Source: Acidovorax sp. (GTDB lineage: Bacteria > Pseudomonadota > Gammaproteobacteria > Burkholderiales > Burkholderiaceae_C). Taken from it: a DNA stretch of 60,284 nucleotides. The stretch spans positions 1 to 60,284 of the forward strand of contig NZ_JADHVT010000013.1 in NCBI RefSeq assembly GCF_016783915.1, in the 5' to 3' direction. Made by a program: the position numbers and the translations under genes. Below the pieces are notes generated by a model that saw nothing but the letters and a program-made list of their open reading frames with translations, had not been told where the DNA came from and ran no database searches. Shown piece by piece: positions 16,643 to 25,689 of the stretch; within the stretch, counting starts at the first letter, position 1, and every line of letters starts with the position of its first letter.

Positions 16643-17515
16643 ATGCTGACCATTCTTTTCGACGGCGTTGCCTACGGCATGCTGCTGTTCATCCTGGCAG
16701 TCGGCCTGGCCGTGACCATGGGGCTGATGAACTTCATCAACCTCGCGCACGGGGCCTTTGCCATGGCGGGGGGCTACATCACCGTGCTGCTCATGCAGCG
16801 GCTGGATGTGCCCTTCCTCGTCTGCCTGCCCATCGCCTTTGTCGGTACGGCCTTGCTGGGCGGCGTGCTGGAGCGCACGCTGTACCGCCCGCTGTACCAC
16901 AAGGCCCACCTGGACCAGGTGCTGTTCTCCATTGGCCTGGTGTTCATGGCCGTGGCCAGCGTGGACTATTTTGTGGGCTCCACGCAGCAGATCATGCAGC
17001 TGCCCGAATGGCTCAAGGGCCGTACCGAGATCGGCAGCGGCGCATTGATGCTGGGCATGGGTCACTACCGCCTTTTCATCATCGCGGTGTGCGCGGCGCT
17101 CACCGTGGGCTTGCAGTACGTGCTGACCAAAACGCGCTTTGGCAGCCGCCTGCGCGCCAGTGTGGACGACCAGCGCGTGGCTGCGGGCATGGGCATCAAC
17201 GTGAACATCGTGTTCCTGTCCACCTTTGCGTTTGGCTCGGGTTTGGCGGGGCTGGGTGGCGCGCTGGGTGCTGAAGTGCTGGGGCTCGACCCGAGCTTCC
17301 CGCTCAAGTTCATGATCTACTTTTTGATCGTGGTGGCTGTGGGCGGCACATCCTCCATCACCGGCCCGCTGCTGGCTGCGCTGCTGCTCGGCATTGCCGA
17401 TGTGGCGGGCAAGTACTACATCCCCAAGCTGGGCGCTTTCATTGTGTACAGCCTCATGATCCTGATCCTGATCTGGCGCCCCCAGGGCCTCTTTGTGCGC
17501 AAGGGGGGCAAGTGA
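16643..17515 (+). CDS. Branched-chain amino acid-type ABC permease (LivH family)
   Basis: This 290-residue inner-membrane permease has about eight hydrophobic helices. It carries the LivH family opening GVAYGMLLFILAVGLAVTMG, then LMNFINLAHGAFAMAGGYI. The coupling loop SRLRASVDDQRVAAGMGINV contacts the ATPases. It is the first of four tightly spaced genes; its TGA overlaps the ATG of the next permease. The 244-base gap before it is occupied by repeats rather than a gene. Confidence 0.92.
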   Translation: MLTILFDGVAYGMLLFILAVGLAVTMGLMNFINLAHGAFAMAGGYITVLLMQRLDVPFLVCLPIAFVGTALLGGVLERTLYRPLYHKAHLDQVLFSIGLVFMAVASVDYFVGSTQQIMQLPEWLKGRTEIGSGALMLGMGHYRLFIIAVCAALTVGLQYVLTKTRFGSRLRASVDDQRVAAGMGINVNIVFLSTFAFGSGLAGLGGALGAEVLGLDPSFPLKFMIYFLIVVAVGGTSSITGPLLAALLLGIADVAGKYYIPKLGAFIVYSLMILILIWRPQGLFVRKGGK

Positions 17516-18510
17516 TGACGAACCCGCAAAACACCTTGCTGCAGGCCCGGCGCTTTCGCTGGTGGGAGCCCGTGCTGTGGCTGCTGGCCTTTGCCGCGCC
17601 CCTGGCGTTGCCGAGCCACGCGCTCATCATCAACGAGATCGCCATTGTGGCGCTGTTTGCGATTTCGCTGGACCTCATCCTGGGATACACGGGCATCGTC
17701 TCGCTGGGCCACGCGGCTTTCTTCGGGCTGGGCGGCTACGCGGCCGCGCTGTTTGCCAAGCATGTGATGCCCGACCCGCTGGTGGGCCTGGCCGTGGGCA
17801 TTGGCGCGGCCACCGTGCTGGGCGCCGTGGCGTCGCTCACCATCATGCGCGGCACCGATCTCACCCGCCTCATGGTCACGCTGGGTGTGGGCCTGGTGAT
17901 GCTGGAGCTGGCCAACAAGCTCGACTGGCTGACCGGCGGTGCCGACGGCCTGCAGGGCGTGATGATGGGCCCGGTGCTTGGCAAATTTGAGTTCGACCTG
18001 TACGGCCGCACGGCCGCGTGGTATTCGCTCACCGTGCTGCTGGTGTTCTTCCTCATCGCGCGCCGCATCGTGCAGTCGCCTTTTGGTGCCACGCTCAAGG
18101 CCATCCGCGACAACCGGCTGCGCGCCATGGCCATCGGCATTCCGGTCACGGCCAAGCTGGCGCAGGTGTACACGCTGGCCGCTGCGCTGGCCGGTGCTGC
18201 GGGCGCACTGCTCACGCAGACCACGGGCTTTGCCTCGCTCGATCTGTTCGAGTTCCACCGCTCGGCCGACGTGATGCTGATCCTGGTGATCGGCGGCGTG
18301 GGCTGGCTGTACGGCGGCATCCTCGGCGCCATTGGCTTCAAGCTGCTGCAGGACGTGATCTCGTCCATCACACCGCAGTACTGGACCTTCTGGGTGGGCT
18401 TGTTCCTGGTGGTGCTGGTACTCGTCGGGCGCGACCGTCTGTTCCGCCCCTGGACCTGGTTTGGCGCCGGTCGCAAGGCCGGGGTTGCCTCCAAAGCGGG
18501 AGGCCATTGA
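17515..18510 (+). CDS. Branched-chain amino acid-type ABC permease (LivM family)
   Basis: This 331-residue second permease of the importer carries LIINEIAIVALFAISLDLIL, then GYTGIVSLGHAAFFGLGGYA. The ATPase-contact loop GATLKAIRDNRLRAMAIGIP is typical of LivM. The ATG at 17515 overlaps the stop of the LivH-like gene (TGATG), with AAGGGGGG upstream. It ends one base before the next gene's ATG. Confidence 0.92.
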   Translation: MTNPQNTLLQARRFRWWEPVLWLLAFAAPLALPSHALIINEIAIVALFAISLDLILGYTGIVSLGHAAFFGLGGYAAALFAKHVMPDPLVGLAVGIGAATVLGAVASLTIMRGTDLTRLMVTLGVGLVMLELANKLDWLTGGADGLQGVMMGPVLGKFEFDLYGRTAAWYSLTVLLVFFLIARRIVQSPFGATLKAIRDNRLRAMAIGIPVTAKLAQVYTLAAALAGAAGALLTQTTGFASLDLFEFHRSADVMLILVIGGVGWLYGGILGAIGFKLLQDVISSITPQYWTFWVGLFLVVLVLVGRDRLFRPWTWFGAGRKAGVASKAGGH

Positions 18511-18511
18511 T

Positions 18512-19285
18512 ATGAACACGACAACCTCCACCACCGTGCTATCGGCCAAGGGTCTGGTCAAGCGTTTTGGCGGCATCACAGCCACCAACAACGTTACGCT
18601 GAACCTGCAAAAGGGCGCACGCCATGCGCTCATTGGCCCCAATGGCGCGGGCAAGACCACGCTCATCAACCTGCTGACCGGCGTGCTGGAGCCCACCGAA
18701 GGTTCCATCACCCTCGAAGGCCAGGACATCACGCGCCTGGCGCCACACCAGCGCGTGCAGCGCGGCATGGTGCGCACGTTCCAGATCAACCAGCTGTTCG
18801 ACACCCTCACGCCGCTGGAGACACTGGCGCTCACCGTGTCGCAGCAGCAGGGCCTGGGCGGCAAGTGGTGGCAACCGCTGGGTGCGCGCAAGGCGGTCAC
18901 CGAACGTTGCGAGCAACTGCTGGAGCAGTTTCACCTGACCTCCGTCATGGCCGAGGAAACGCGCGTGCTGGCCTACGGCAAGCGCCGCCTGCTGGAGATT
19001 GCGATTGCGCTGGCCTGCGAGCCGCGTGTGCTGCTGCTCGACGAGCCCGTGGCTGGCGTGCCTGCGGGCGAGCGCGAAGAACTGCTGCAGACCGTGGCGG
19101 CCTTGCCCGCCGATGTGTCAGTGCTTTTGATCGAACACGATATGGACCTGGTTTTCAGCTTTGCCAACCGCATGACGGTCCTGGTCAACGGCACGGTGCT
19201 CACCGAGGGCGACCCGGACACGATTGCCAACGACCCGCAGGTGAAGGCTGTCTACCTCGGCCATGGGGAGGACACCCATGTCTGA
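18512..19285 (+). CDS. ABC transporter ATP-binding protein (LivG family)
   Basis: This 257-residue ATPase has Walker A GPNGAGKTT, a LivG-type QRGMVRTFQIN stretch, a degenerate signature (LAYGKRRLLEIAIALA in place of LSGGQ) and Walker B VLLLDEPVAGV. The start at 18512 lies directly after the LivM stop, and the GGGAGG before it is the ribosome-binding site. Its 3' end overlaps the LivF gene by eight bases. Confidence 0.92.
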   Translation: MNTTTSTTVLSAKGLVKRFGGITATNNVTLNLQKGARHALIGPNGAGKTTLINLLTGVLEPTEGSITLEGQDITRLAPHQRVQRGMVRTFQINQLFDTLTPLETLALTVSQQQGLGGKWWQPLGARKAVTERCEQLLEQFHLTSVMAEETRVLAYGKRRLLEIAIALACEPRVLLLDEPVAGVPAGEREELLQTVAALPADVSVLLIEHDMDLVFSFANRMTVLVNGTVLTEGDPDTIANDPQVKAVYLGHGEDTHV

Positions 19286-20003
19286 GTTGCTGCGCATTGA
19301 AGGCCTGAGCGCAGGCTATGGCGAGGCGGTGGTGCTGCAAGGGGTTTCACTGGCCCTGCCCGAAGGCGACACGCTGGCCCTGCTGGGTCGCAACGGCACG
19401 GGCAAGACCACGCTCATCAATACGCTGGCCGGGGCCACGCGCCAGCACGCTGGCAGCGTGACCCTGGGCGGTGTGGCGCTGCACAAGTTGGCGTCGCATG
19501 AACGTGCAGCGGCCGGCATCGGCTGGGTGCCGCAAGAGCGCAATATCTTCAAGTCGCTCACCGTGCACGAGAACCTCACGGCCGTGGCGCGCCCGGCACG
19601 TAAAGGCTCGACCGCGCGGCAGTGGACGCCCGAGCGCGTGTACGAGATGTTCCCTCGCCTGGCCGAGCGCAAGACCAATCTGGGCACGCAGCTGTCGGGT
19701 GGCGAGCAGCAGATGCTGGCCGTGGGCCGCGCGCTGGTGCTCAACCCGCGCCTGCTGCTGCTCGACGAGCCGCTCGAAGGCCTGGCGCCCATCATCGTGG
19801 AAGAGCTGCTGCGCGCCATCCGGCGTATCACGCGCGAAGAGGGCCTGTCGGCCATCATCGTGGAGCAGCACCCGCAAGCCATCCTGGCCATCTCCGACCG
19901 CGCGGCTGTGCTGGACCGGGGCACGGTGGTGCACACCGGCAGCGCTGCCGAGCTGAGCGCGCAGCCCGAGCTGCTGGACCGCCTGCTGGGCGTGGCACGG
20001 TAG
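19278..20003 (+). CDS. ABC transporter ATP-binding protein (LivF family)
   Basis: This 241-residue ATPase has Walker A LGRNGTGKTTLINTL, WVPQERNIFKSLTVHENL in the Q-loop region, signature QLSGGEQQMLAVGRALV, Walker B LLLLDEPLEGLAP and H-loop IVEQHPQA. The start at 19278 sits inside the end of the LivG gene with GGGGAGG upstream, so the two ATPases are translationally coupled. It completes the importer, and an orphan TTT binding-protein gene follows after eight bases. Confidence 0.92.
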   Translation: MSELLRIEGLSAGYGEAVVLQGVSLALPEGDTLALLGRNGTGKTTLINTLAGATRQHAGSVTLGGVALHKLASHERAAAGIGWVPQERNIFKSLTVHENLTAVARPARKGSTARQWTPERVYEMFPRLAERKTNLGTQLSGGEQQMLAVGRALVLNPRLLLLDEPLEGLAPIIVEELLRAIRRITREEGLSAIIVEQHPQAILAISDRAAVLDRGTVVHTGSAAELSAQPELLDRLLGVAR

Positions 20004-20011
20004 CGCGCGCC

Positions 20012-20989
20012 ATGCAAGCCGTGCACCGCAGAACCCTTCTGGCTTGGCTGGCAGCGTCGTTCGGTGGTGCGGCCAGCGCGCAGGCCGCCTTCCCTTCACG
20101 CCCGTTGCGCATCGTCGTGCCCAATGCGGCGGGCGGCGCGGCCGACATCACGGCGCGCACGGTGGGCCAGAAGATCGCCGGCCCGCTGGGGCAAAGCGTG
20201 GTCATCGAGAACAAGCCCAGCGCCGGCGGCGTGGTGGCAGGCGACCTGGTAGCGCGCGCCGAGCCAGACGGCCACACGCTGCTGCTGGTGAGCAGTGGCA
20301 CGGCGGTGAGCGCCGCGCTGTTCCAGTCGCTGCCGTTCGACACGCTCAAGGACTTTGCACCCGTCTCGCTGCTGGCCACCTTCGACCTGGCCGTGGTGGT
20401 GAAGGAGGGCGGGCGCTTCGCCACCCTGGCCGAGCTGCTTGCCTACGCCCGTGCCCACCCGGGCAAGCTCAACATCGGCACCCCGCAGATCGGCACCACG
20501 CAGAACCTGGCGGCCGAGCTGTTCAAGGTGACGGCGGGCATCGATGCGCAGGTGGTGCCTTTCAACGGCACGCCGCCCGTCATCACGGCGCTGCGGGGCG
20601 GCGAGATCGACGTGATGATCGACATCCTGGGTGGCCTCATGCCGCAGATCGGTGCCAAGGCATTGCGGCCGCTGGCGGTGATGGGCGCGCAGCGTGCGGC
20701 GCAGCTGTCCGATGTGCCCACGGTGCGCGAAAGCGGCGGGCCGCTGACGGGCTTCAACGTCACGTCGTGGAACGGTCTGGCCGTGCCCGCCAAGACTCCT
20801 GTTGCGGTGGTGGAGCGTCTTTCGCGCGAGGTGCAGGCCGCACTGGCCCTTCCCGACGTGAAAAAGCGCCTGCTGGAACTGAACCTGAACGCCCAGGGCA
20901 GTACGCCCGCGCAGCTGGGCGAGCACCTGGCGGCCGATGTGCGCCTCTGGAGCGACGTGATCGCCAGGGCCAAGATCGCGCGGCAGTGA
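20012..20989 (+). CDS. Tripartite tricarboxylate transporter (Bug/TctC) substrate-binding protein
   Basis: This 325-residue exported binding protein of the Bug family starts MQAVHRRTLLAWLAASFGGA with cleavage near ASAQA. The family opening FPSRPLRIVVPNAAGGAADI is clear. No TctA or TctB membrane genes are nearby, a common situation for Bug proteins in Burkholderiales. It probably captures an organic or aromatic acid in the periplasm or acts as a solute sensor. It follows the LivF gene by eight bases, so it is likely in the same transcript. Confidence 0.9.
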   Translation: MQAVHRRTLLAWLAASFGGAASAQAAFPSRPLRIVVPNAAGGAADITARTVGQKIAGPLGQSVVIENKPSAGGVVAGDLVARAEPDGHTLLLVSSGTAVSAALFQSLPFDTLKDFAPVSLLATFDLAVVVKEGGRFATLAELLAYARAHPGKLNIGTPQIGTTQNLAAELFKVTAGIDAQVVPFNGTPPVITALRGGEIDVMIDILGGLMPQIGAKALRPLAVMGAQRAAQLSDVPTVRESGGPLTGFNVTSWNGLAVPAKTPVAVVERLSREVQAALALPDVKKRLLELNLNAQGSTPAQLGEHLAADVRLWSDVIARAKIARQ

Positions 20990-21057
20990 GCACCACCGCT
21001 GCATGTCAGCGGTACCGGCGGTGCCAGCGGTGATACAGGGGCTGAAAGGAACATCGA

Positions 21058-21972
21058 ATGAACATCACACACATCGGCCTGGTGGGCTATGGCGAGGTGG
21101 GCAAGATCTTCAGTGCGGGCTTGCGCGTCCAGCCCGGCGTGGCCTCCGTCGCCGCATGGGATCTGAAGCTGGCCGATGCCGCGCACCGCGATGCCACGCG
21201 GCAGCACGCCGCGCAAGCGGGTGTAGTGGCCGTGGATGCGATGCAGGCGCTGTGCGCACGCTGCGATTGCATCATCTCGGCTGTCACCGCTTCGAACACG
21301 CTGGCCGTGGCGCAGGAGGCCGCGCAGCACATCCGCCCCGGCACCGTGTTCCTGGACCTGAACTCCGCATCGCCGGGCACCAAGCAACAGGCCGCTGCGC
21401 TCATCGAGGCGCGCGGCGCGCACTATGTCGAGGCGGGTGTGATGACCTCGGTGCCGCCCTACGGCATCCGCGTTCCCATGCTGCTGGGCGGTGCGCAGGC
21501 TGCAGCGTTGGCGGCTGTGCTGACCGGCTGGGGCATGGATGCCAACCCCGTGAGCGAGCAACTGGGTGTGGCCAGCGCCATCAAGATGTGCCGCAGCATC
21601 ATGATCAAGGGCCTGGAGGCGCTGGTCGTTGAAAGCTACGCCACGGCCCGCCACTACGGCGTGGAAGACCATGTGCTGCCGACCCTGGCGGAGACCTTTC
21701 CGTCCATCGACTGGCACGAACAGGGCCGCTACTTCTTCAGCCGTGTCGTGCAACACGGCCAGCGCCGAGCCGAAGAGATGCGCGAATCGGCCCACACGGT
21801 GCGCGAGGCCGGCATGGAACCGCTGATGGCCTCGGCCATCGCCGCCAAGCAGCAGTGGGTGGCCGACCTGGCGCGCGAAGCCGTGTTTCAAGGCCTGCCC
21901 AAGGACGCACGCTGGCAGGACTATGCAGACCGGGTGCTAGGTAGTTTGCCCACCGCACCCGCGAACGACTGA
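21058..21972 (+). CDS. NAD(P)-binding dehydrogenase of the 6-phosphogluconate/3-hydroxyisobutyrate type with DUF1932-like C-terminus
   Basis: This 304-residue protein has an N-terminal Rossmann fold (IGLVGYGEVGKIFSAGLR) followed by SAVTASNTLAVAQEAAQHIR, FLDLNSASPGTKQQAA and a catalytic-Lys region (GVASAIKMCRSIMIKGLEAL). The C-terminal helical domain resembles DUF1932. Family members oxidise or reduce 2- or 3-hydroxy acids. Its place between transporter genes and the protocatechuate operon suggests work on an intermediate or side product of that pathway, but no step in the known route lacks a dehydrogenase. GAAAGGA precedes the ATG. Confidence 0.8.
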   Translation: MNITHIGLVGYGEVGKIFSAGLRVQPGVASVAAWDLKLADAAHRDATRQHAAQAGVVAVDAMQALCARCDCIISAVTASNTLAVAQEAAQHIRPGTVFLDLNSASPGTKQQAAALIEARGAHYVEAGVMTSVPPYGIRVPMLLGGAQAAALAAVLTGWGMDANPVSEQLGVASAIKMCRSIMIKGLEALVVESYATARHYGVEDHVLPTLAETFPSIDWHEQGRYFFSRVVQHGQRRAEEMRESAHTVREAGMEPLMASAIAAKQQWVADLAREAVFQGLPKDARWQDYADRVLGSLPTAPAND

Positions 21973-22029
21973 GCCCAGCAATTCGCCACCTGCCGGTGAA
22001 ACTGGCGCGGCGCAATGCCAGAGGCGCCA

Positions 22030-22102
22030 AGCAAGGGCCGCCCCGCAGCGACGGCGCCGTCCCACCTCTGGGGGGAGACCGCGCAGCTGCTCAGGGGGGA
22101 GA
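22030..22102 (-). repeat. GC-rich dispersed hairpin repeat, copy 3
   Basis: Read on the minus strand, this copy starts within the last codons of the LysR gene (CTCCCCCCTGAGC, where TGA is that gene's stop). It contains GACGGCGCCGTC and ends GGGGCGGCCCTTG. It is the same family as 3213 and 16398. Confidence 0.6.
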
Positions 22103-23056
22103 CCTGTACAACGCCTGCAGCGTAGTGCGGATCAGCTCCGCCATCGCCTGCTGTGTGAGCGTGGCCGGGCGCTGTGAGCTCACGGCCATGAACAGCTTGC
22201 TGCGCAGGCGGGTGCTGCCGCCCTCGCCCTCGCCATCCCCATCGCTGCCCGCGCCGTGAATGGGCCGGGTGCTGAACACCTCCGATTTGCCCGAGGTGGT
22301 GACTGCATTCATGGGCAGCACCGCGCAGCCCGCGCCATCGGCCACCAGGTCCAGGATGGCGGCCACGCCGTCGATCTCCAGGCTGATCTGCGGGCGTTTG
22401 CCGCGTGCGGCCAGCTCAGATTCCACCAGCATGCGGATGGAGTTGGGGCGGGTGGGGATGACCAGCGGAAAGCGCGGCAGCTCGTCCAGCGGCAGGGGCG
22501 TGCGTGCCAGGGCGTCGGCTTCTGCCTCGCTCTGGCCTACGGCGCGGCGCTGCACCAGAAACAGGTCTTCCTCCAGCAACGCCGTGGTCTCGATGCCCGG
22601 CGCGGGCGTGGTGTTGTAGAGCAGCGCGATGTCGAGCAGGCCGGTGGTCAGCGACTCGCGCATGGCCACCGACAGCCCCTCGCTGATGGCCAGCGCCGCA
22701 TCGGGCATCTTCACGCGGAAGGCACGGGTCAGCGGCACTGTCAGCACCTTGGCAATGCTGGGCGGCAGGCCGATGGCCACACGCCCGGCCAGCGCGCCGC
22801 GCACGCGGCCCAGCTCCTCGCGGGCGCGCTCCACCTGGTGCAGGATGCCGCGCCCATGCTCCAGCAGCAGTTTGCCCGCCTCGGTGGGCGTGGCACCCCG
22901 GCCATTGCGCACCAGCAGGTTCTGGCGCAGCTCCACCTCCAGCAGGCGCACCTGGCGGCTCAGCGCGGGCTGGGCAATGTCCAGCACCACTGAGGCGCGG
23001 GTGAAGCTGCCCAGCTCGGCCACCCGCACAAAGTACTCGATCTGTTTGAGGTCCAT
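22091..23056 (-). CDS. LysR-family transcriptional regulator (probable regulator of the pmd operon)
   Basis: This 321-residue LysR protein starts MDLKQIEYFVRVAELGSFTR, with the helix-turn-helix VLDIAQPALSRQVRLLEVEL. It is transcribed away from the operon that begins at 23226, so it probably controls that operon. The effector domain contains an odd acidic, glycine-rich run (GSDGDGEGEGGS, about residues 273-284), encoded by a CCCTCGCCCTCGCCATCCCC-type tract that may be length-variable. The stop codon lies inside a GC-rich repeat. Confidence 0.88.
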   Translation of the reverse strand: MDLKQIEYFVRVAELGSFTRASVVLDIAQPALSRQVRLLEVELRQNLLVRNGRGATPTEAGKLLLEHGRGILHQVERAREELGRVRGALAGRVAIGLPPSIAKVLTVPLTRAFRVKMPDAALAISEGLSVAMRESLTTGLLDIALLYNTTPAPGIETTALLEEDLFLVQRRAVGQSEAEADALARTPLPLDELPRFPLVIPTRPNSIRMLVESELAARGKRPQISLEIDGVAAILDLVADGAGCAVLPMNAVTTSGKSEVFSTRPIHGAGSDGDGEGEGGSTRLRSKLFMAVSSQRPATLTQQAMAELIRTTLQALYRSPP

Positions 23057-23170
23057 GGCAAGGCTCTCTGCTATTTGCAATAGCTGTGGGTCAACGATCA
23101 CGGAATGATATATCTGGTAGTGCTGGTGCCGCCTTCATGTTTGGGCCGGTGCTGCCCACAATCGACGGCA

Positions 23171-23178
23171 TGTATACA
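23171..23178. promoter_or_regulatory. TGTATACA palindrome upstream of the ModA-like gene
   Basis: A perfect TGTATACA lies 48 bases before the ATG at 23226, in the region divergent from the LysR gene. It is identical to the core sites around vanA, the GntR gene and the Liv transporter. Confidence 0.5.
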
Positions 23179-23225
23179 ACTGCACGCACCGCCTGGGCCA
23201 TCCGCAGCCCGGCAGGAGACAACGC

Positions 23226-23918
23226 ATGAAGGCGCCTGTGATCCGAGGCATTTCTTCCATGGCCACGCGCCAGGTGCTGGCCGACCTGGTGGTCGGTTTT
23301 GCGCAGCAATCGGGCACGCAGGCCGCCATCGAATCGGTGGGCGGCGTGGACGCGGCCAAGCGCGTGGCGGCCGGTGAGGCGTTCGACGTGGTCATCCTTG
23401 CGTCCGACGCCATCGACAAGCTTTTGGCTGCGGGCCATCTGGTGCCCGGCAGCAAGGTGGACTGGGTGCACTCTGGCGTGGCCGTGGCCGTGCCTGCCGG
23501 CGCGCCGCTGCCCGACCTGTCGAGCGAAGACGCCGTGCGCAATGCCGTGCTGGCTGCGCCCAGCATCAGCCTGTCCACCGGCCCCAGCGGCGTGGCGCTG
23601 GCCAAGCTGTTCGAGCGCTGGGGCATTGCCGATCAGATCGCCCCGCGCATGGTGCAGGCGCCCCCAGGCGTGCCCGTGGGCTCGCTGGTGGCCAAGGGCG
23701 AGGTGGCGTTGGGCTTTCAGCAACTGAGTGAGCTGCTGCACGTGCAGGGCATCCAGATCGTGGGCCCGCTGCCACCGGCCATCCAGATCACCACCACGTT
23801 TTCCGCAGGCGTTGGCGTGCATGCGCAACAGGCGGATGCAGCACGTGCGTTGCTGGCTTACCTGGCTTCTCCCGCTGCGGCAGACGCCAAGCAAAAGCAG
23901 GGCATGACCCCCGCCTGA
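23226..23918 (+). CDS. ModA-like substrate-binding fold protein without signal peptide
   Basis: This 230-residue protein has the type II periplasmic binding fold seen in molybdate-binding ModA (FDVVILASDAIDKLLAAGHL, LSTGPSGVALAKLFERWG, VAKGEVALGFQQLSELL). It starts directly in the first strand (MKAPVIRGISSMATRQVLAD) and has no export signal. The ribosome-binding site CAGGAGACA fixes the start. No ModB or ModC genes are present. It is the first gene after the divergent LysR and precedes 4-oxalomesaconate hydratase by 35 bases. It is probably not a molybdate transporter component; a cytoplasmic binding or enzymatic role in the pathway is possible. Confidence 0.75.
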   Translation: MKAPVIRGISSMATRQVLADLVVGFAQQSGTQAAIESVGGVDAAKRVAAGEAFDVVILASDAIDKLLAAGHLVPGSKVDWVHSGVAVAVPAGAPLPDLSSEDAVRNAVLAAPSISLSTGPSGVALAKLFERWGIADQIAPRMVQAPPGVPVGSLVAKGEVALGFQQLSELLHVQGIQIVGPLPPAIQITTTFSAGVGVHAQQADAARALLAYLASPAAADAKQKQGMTPA

Positions 23919-23953
23919 CCGATCACAAGAACACCTTCCAGGAGCACCCAAAA

Positions 23954-24988
23954 ATGAGCCTTATCATCGACTGCCACGGCCACTACACCACGGCCCCCAA
24001 GGCGCTGGAGAACTGGCGCAACGCGCAGATCGCCGGCATCAAAGACCCAGCCGCCATGCCCAAAGTGGCAGACCTGCACATCAGCGACGACGAGCTGCGC
24101 GAGTCCATCGAGACCAACCAGCTGAAGCTGATGAAAGAGCGCGGCAGCGACATCACGCTGTTCAGCCCGCGCGCCAGCTTCATGGCCCACCACATCGGCG
24201 ACTTCAATGTGTCCAGCACCTGGGCCGCCATCTGCAACGAGCTGTGCTACCGCGTCTCCACGCTGTTCCCCGACCACTTCGTGCCCGTGGCCATGCTGCC
24301 GCAAAGCCCCGGCGTGGACCCGGCCACCTGCATCCCTGAGCTGGAAAAGTGCGTGCATGAATACGGCGCCGTGGGCATCAACCTGAACCCCGATCCCTCG
24401 GGCGGCCACTGGACCAGCCCCCCGCTGACCGACAAGCACTGGTACCCCATCTACGAAAAGATGGTGGAATACGACCTGCCCGCCATGATCCACGTGAGCA
24501 CCAGCTGCAACGCGTGCTTCCACACCACCGGCGCGCACTACCTGAACGCCGACACCACTGCCTTCATGCAGCTGATCCAGGGCGATCTGTTCAAGGACTT
24601 CCCCACGCTCAAGTTTTTGATTCCGCACGGCGGCGGTGCGGTGCCCTACCACTGGGGCCGGTTCCGTGGCCTGGCGCAGGAGATGAAGAAGCCGCTGCTC
24701 GACGAGCACCTGATGAACAACGTGTACTTCGACACCTGCGTGTACCACCAGCCTGGCATCGACCTGCTCAACACCGTGATCCCGGTGAAGAACGTGCTGT
24801 TTGCCAGCGAAATGATCGGCGCGGTGCGGGGCATTGACCCCACCACCGGCAACTACTACGACGACACCAAGCGCTACATCGAGGCGTCCACGATCCTGAG
24901 TGCCGACGACAAGCACCAGATCTACGAAGCCAACACGCGCCGCGTGTTCTCCCGACTCGATTCACGCCTGAAGGCAAAGGGGCTCTGA
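23954..24988 (+). CDS. pmdE: 4-oxalomesaconate hydratase (LigJ/PmdE type)
   Basis: This 344-residue amidohydrolase-superfamily enzyme hydrates 4-oxalomesaconate to 4-carboxy-4-hydroxy-2-oxoadipate in protocatechuate 4,5-cleavage. Metal-binding features are DCHGHY at the N-terminus, MIHVSTSC in the middle and [17 protein letters not shown]. The length and opening [19 protein letters not shown] match LigJ. The aldolase gene starts two bases after its stop, and AGGAGC precedes the start. The gene order E-F-(binding protein)-D-A-B-C parallels the Comamonas pmd operon. Confidence 0.92.
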   Translation: MSLIIDCHGHYTTAPKALENWRNAQIAGIKDPAAMPKVADLHISDDELRESIETNQLKLMKERGSDITLFSPRASFMAHHIGDFNVSSTWAAICNELCYRVSTLFPDHFVPVAMLPQSPGVDPATCIPELEKCVHEYGAVGINLNPDPSGGHWTSPPLTDKHWYPIYEKMVEYDLPAMIHVSTSCNACFHTTGAHYLNADTTAFMQLIQGDLFKDFPTLKFLIPHGGGAVPYHWGRFRGLAQEMKKPLLDEHLMNNVYFDTCVYHQPGIDLLNTVIPVKNVLFASEMIGAVRGIDPTTGNYYDDTKRYIEASTILSADDKHQIYEANTRRVFSRLDSRLKAKGL

Positions 24989-24989
24989 C

Positions 24990-25673
24990 ATGTTTGAACT
25001 TGGCGTTGTCTACCGCAACATCACCCGCGCCGACCGCGCAGCCGCCGACGGCCTGGCCGCTCTCGGCTCGGCCACCGTGCACGAGGCCATGGGCCGTGTG
25101 GGCCTGCTCAAGCCCTACATGCGCCCCATCTACAGCGGCCAGCAGGTCAGCGGCACGGCGGTCACCGTGCTGCTGCAGCCCGGCGACAACTGGATGATGC
25201 ATGTGGCGGCCGAGCAGATCCAGCCCGGCGACATCGTGGTGGCGGCCGTCACCTCGGAGTGCACCGACGGCTACTTTGGCGACCTGCTGGCCACCAGCTT
25301 TCAGGCCCGGGGCGCGCGCGCGCTCATCATCGACGCCGGTGTGCGCGACGTGAAGACGCTGCAGGAGATGAACTTCCCCGTCTGGAGCCGCGCGATCAGC
25401 AGCAAGGGCACCATCAAGGCCACGCTGGGCTCGGTCAACATCCCCGTGGTGTGCGCCGGTGCACTGGTCACGCCGGGCGACGTGATCGTGGCCGACGACG
25501 ACGGTGTGGTGTGTGTGCCCGCCGCCCGCGCGGCCGAGACCCTGGCCGCTGCGCAAAAGCGCGAGAGCTTTGAAGGCGAAAAACGCGCCAAGCTCGCCAG
25601 CGGCGTGCTGGGCCTGGACATGTACAACATGCGCCCCGGCCTGGAGAAGGCGGGCCTCAAGTACATCGACTGA
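24990..25673 (+). CDS. pmdF: 4-carboxy-4-hydroxy-2-oxoadipate aldolase (LigK/PmdF type)
   Basis: This 227-residue class II, RraA-fold aldolase splits CHA into pyruvate and oxaloacetate, the last step of the pathway; the family also decarboxylates oxaloacetate. Features are [37 protein letters not shown] and the metal-site region [20 protein letters not shown]. It starts two bases after the hydratase stop and is followed by a dispersed repeat before the next binding-protein gene. Confidence 0.92.
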   Translation: MFELGVVYRNITRADRAAADGLAALGSATVHEAMGRVGLLKPYMRPIYSGQQVSGTAVTVLLQPGDNWMMHVAAEQIQPGDIVVAAVTSECTDGYFGDLLATSFQARGARALIIDAGVRDVKTLQEMNFPVWSRAISSKGTIKATLGSVNIPVVCAGALVTPGDVIVADDDGVVCVPAARAAETLAAAQKRESFEGEKRAKLASGVLGLDMYNMRPGLEKAGLKYID

Positions 25674-25689
25674 GCGGATTTTTTCAGTC

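Noticed and set aside
23226-23918. Molybdate importer component ModA
   Set aside because: It has no signal peptide, and no modB or modC genes are nearby.
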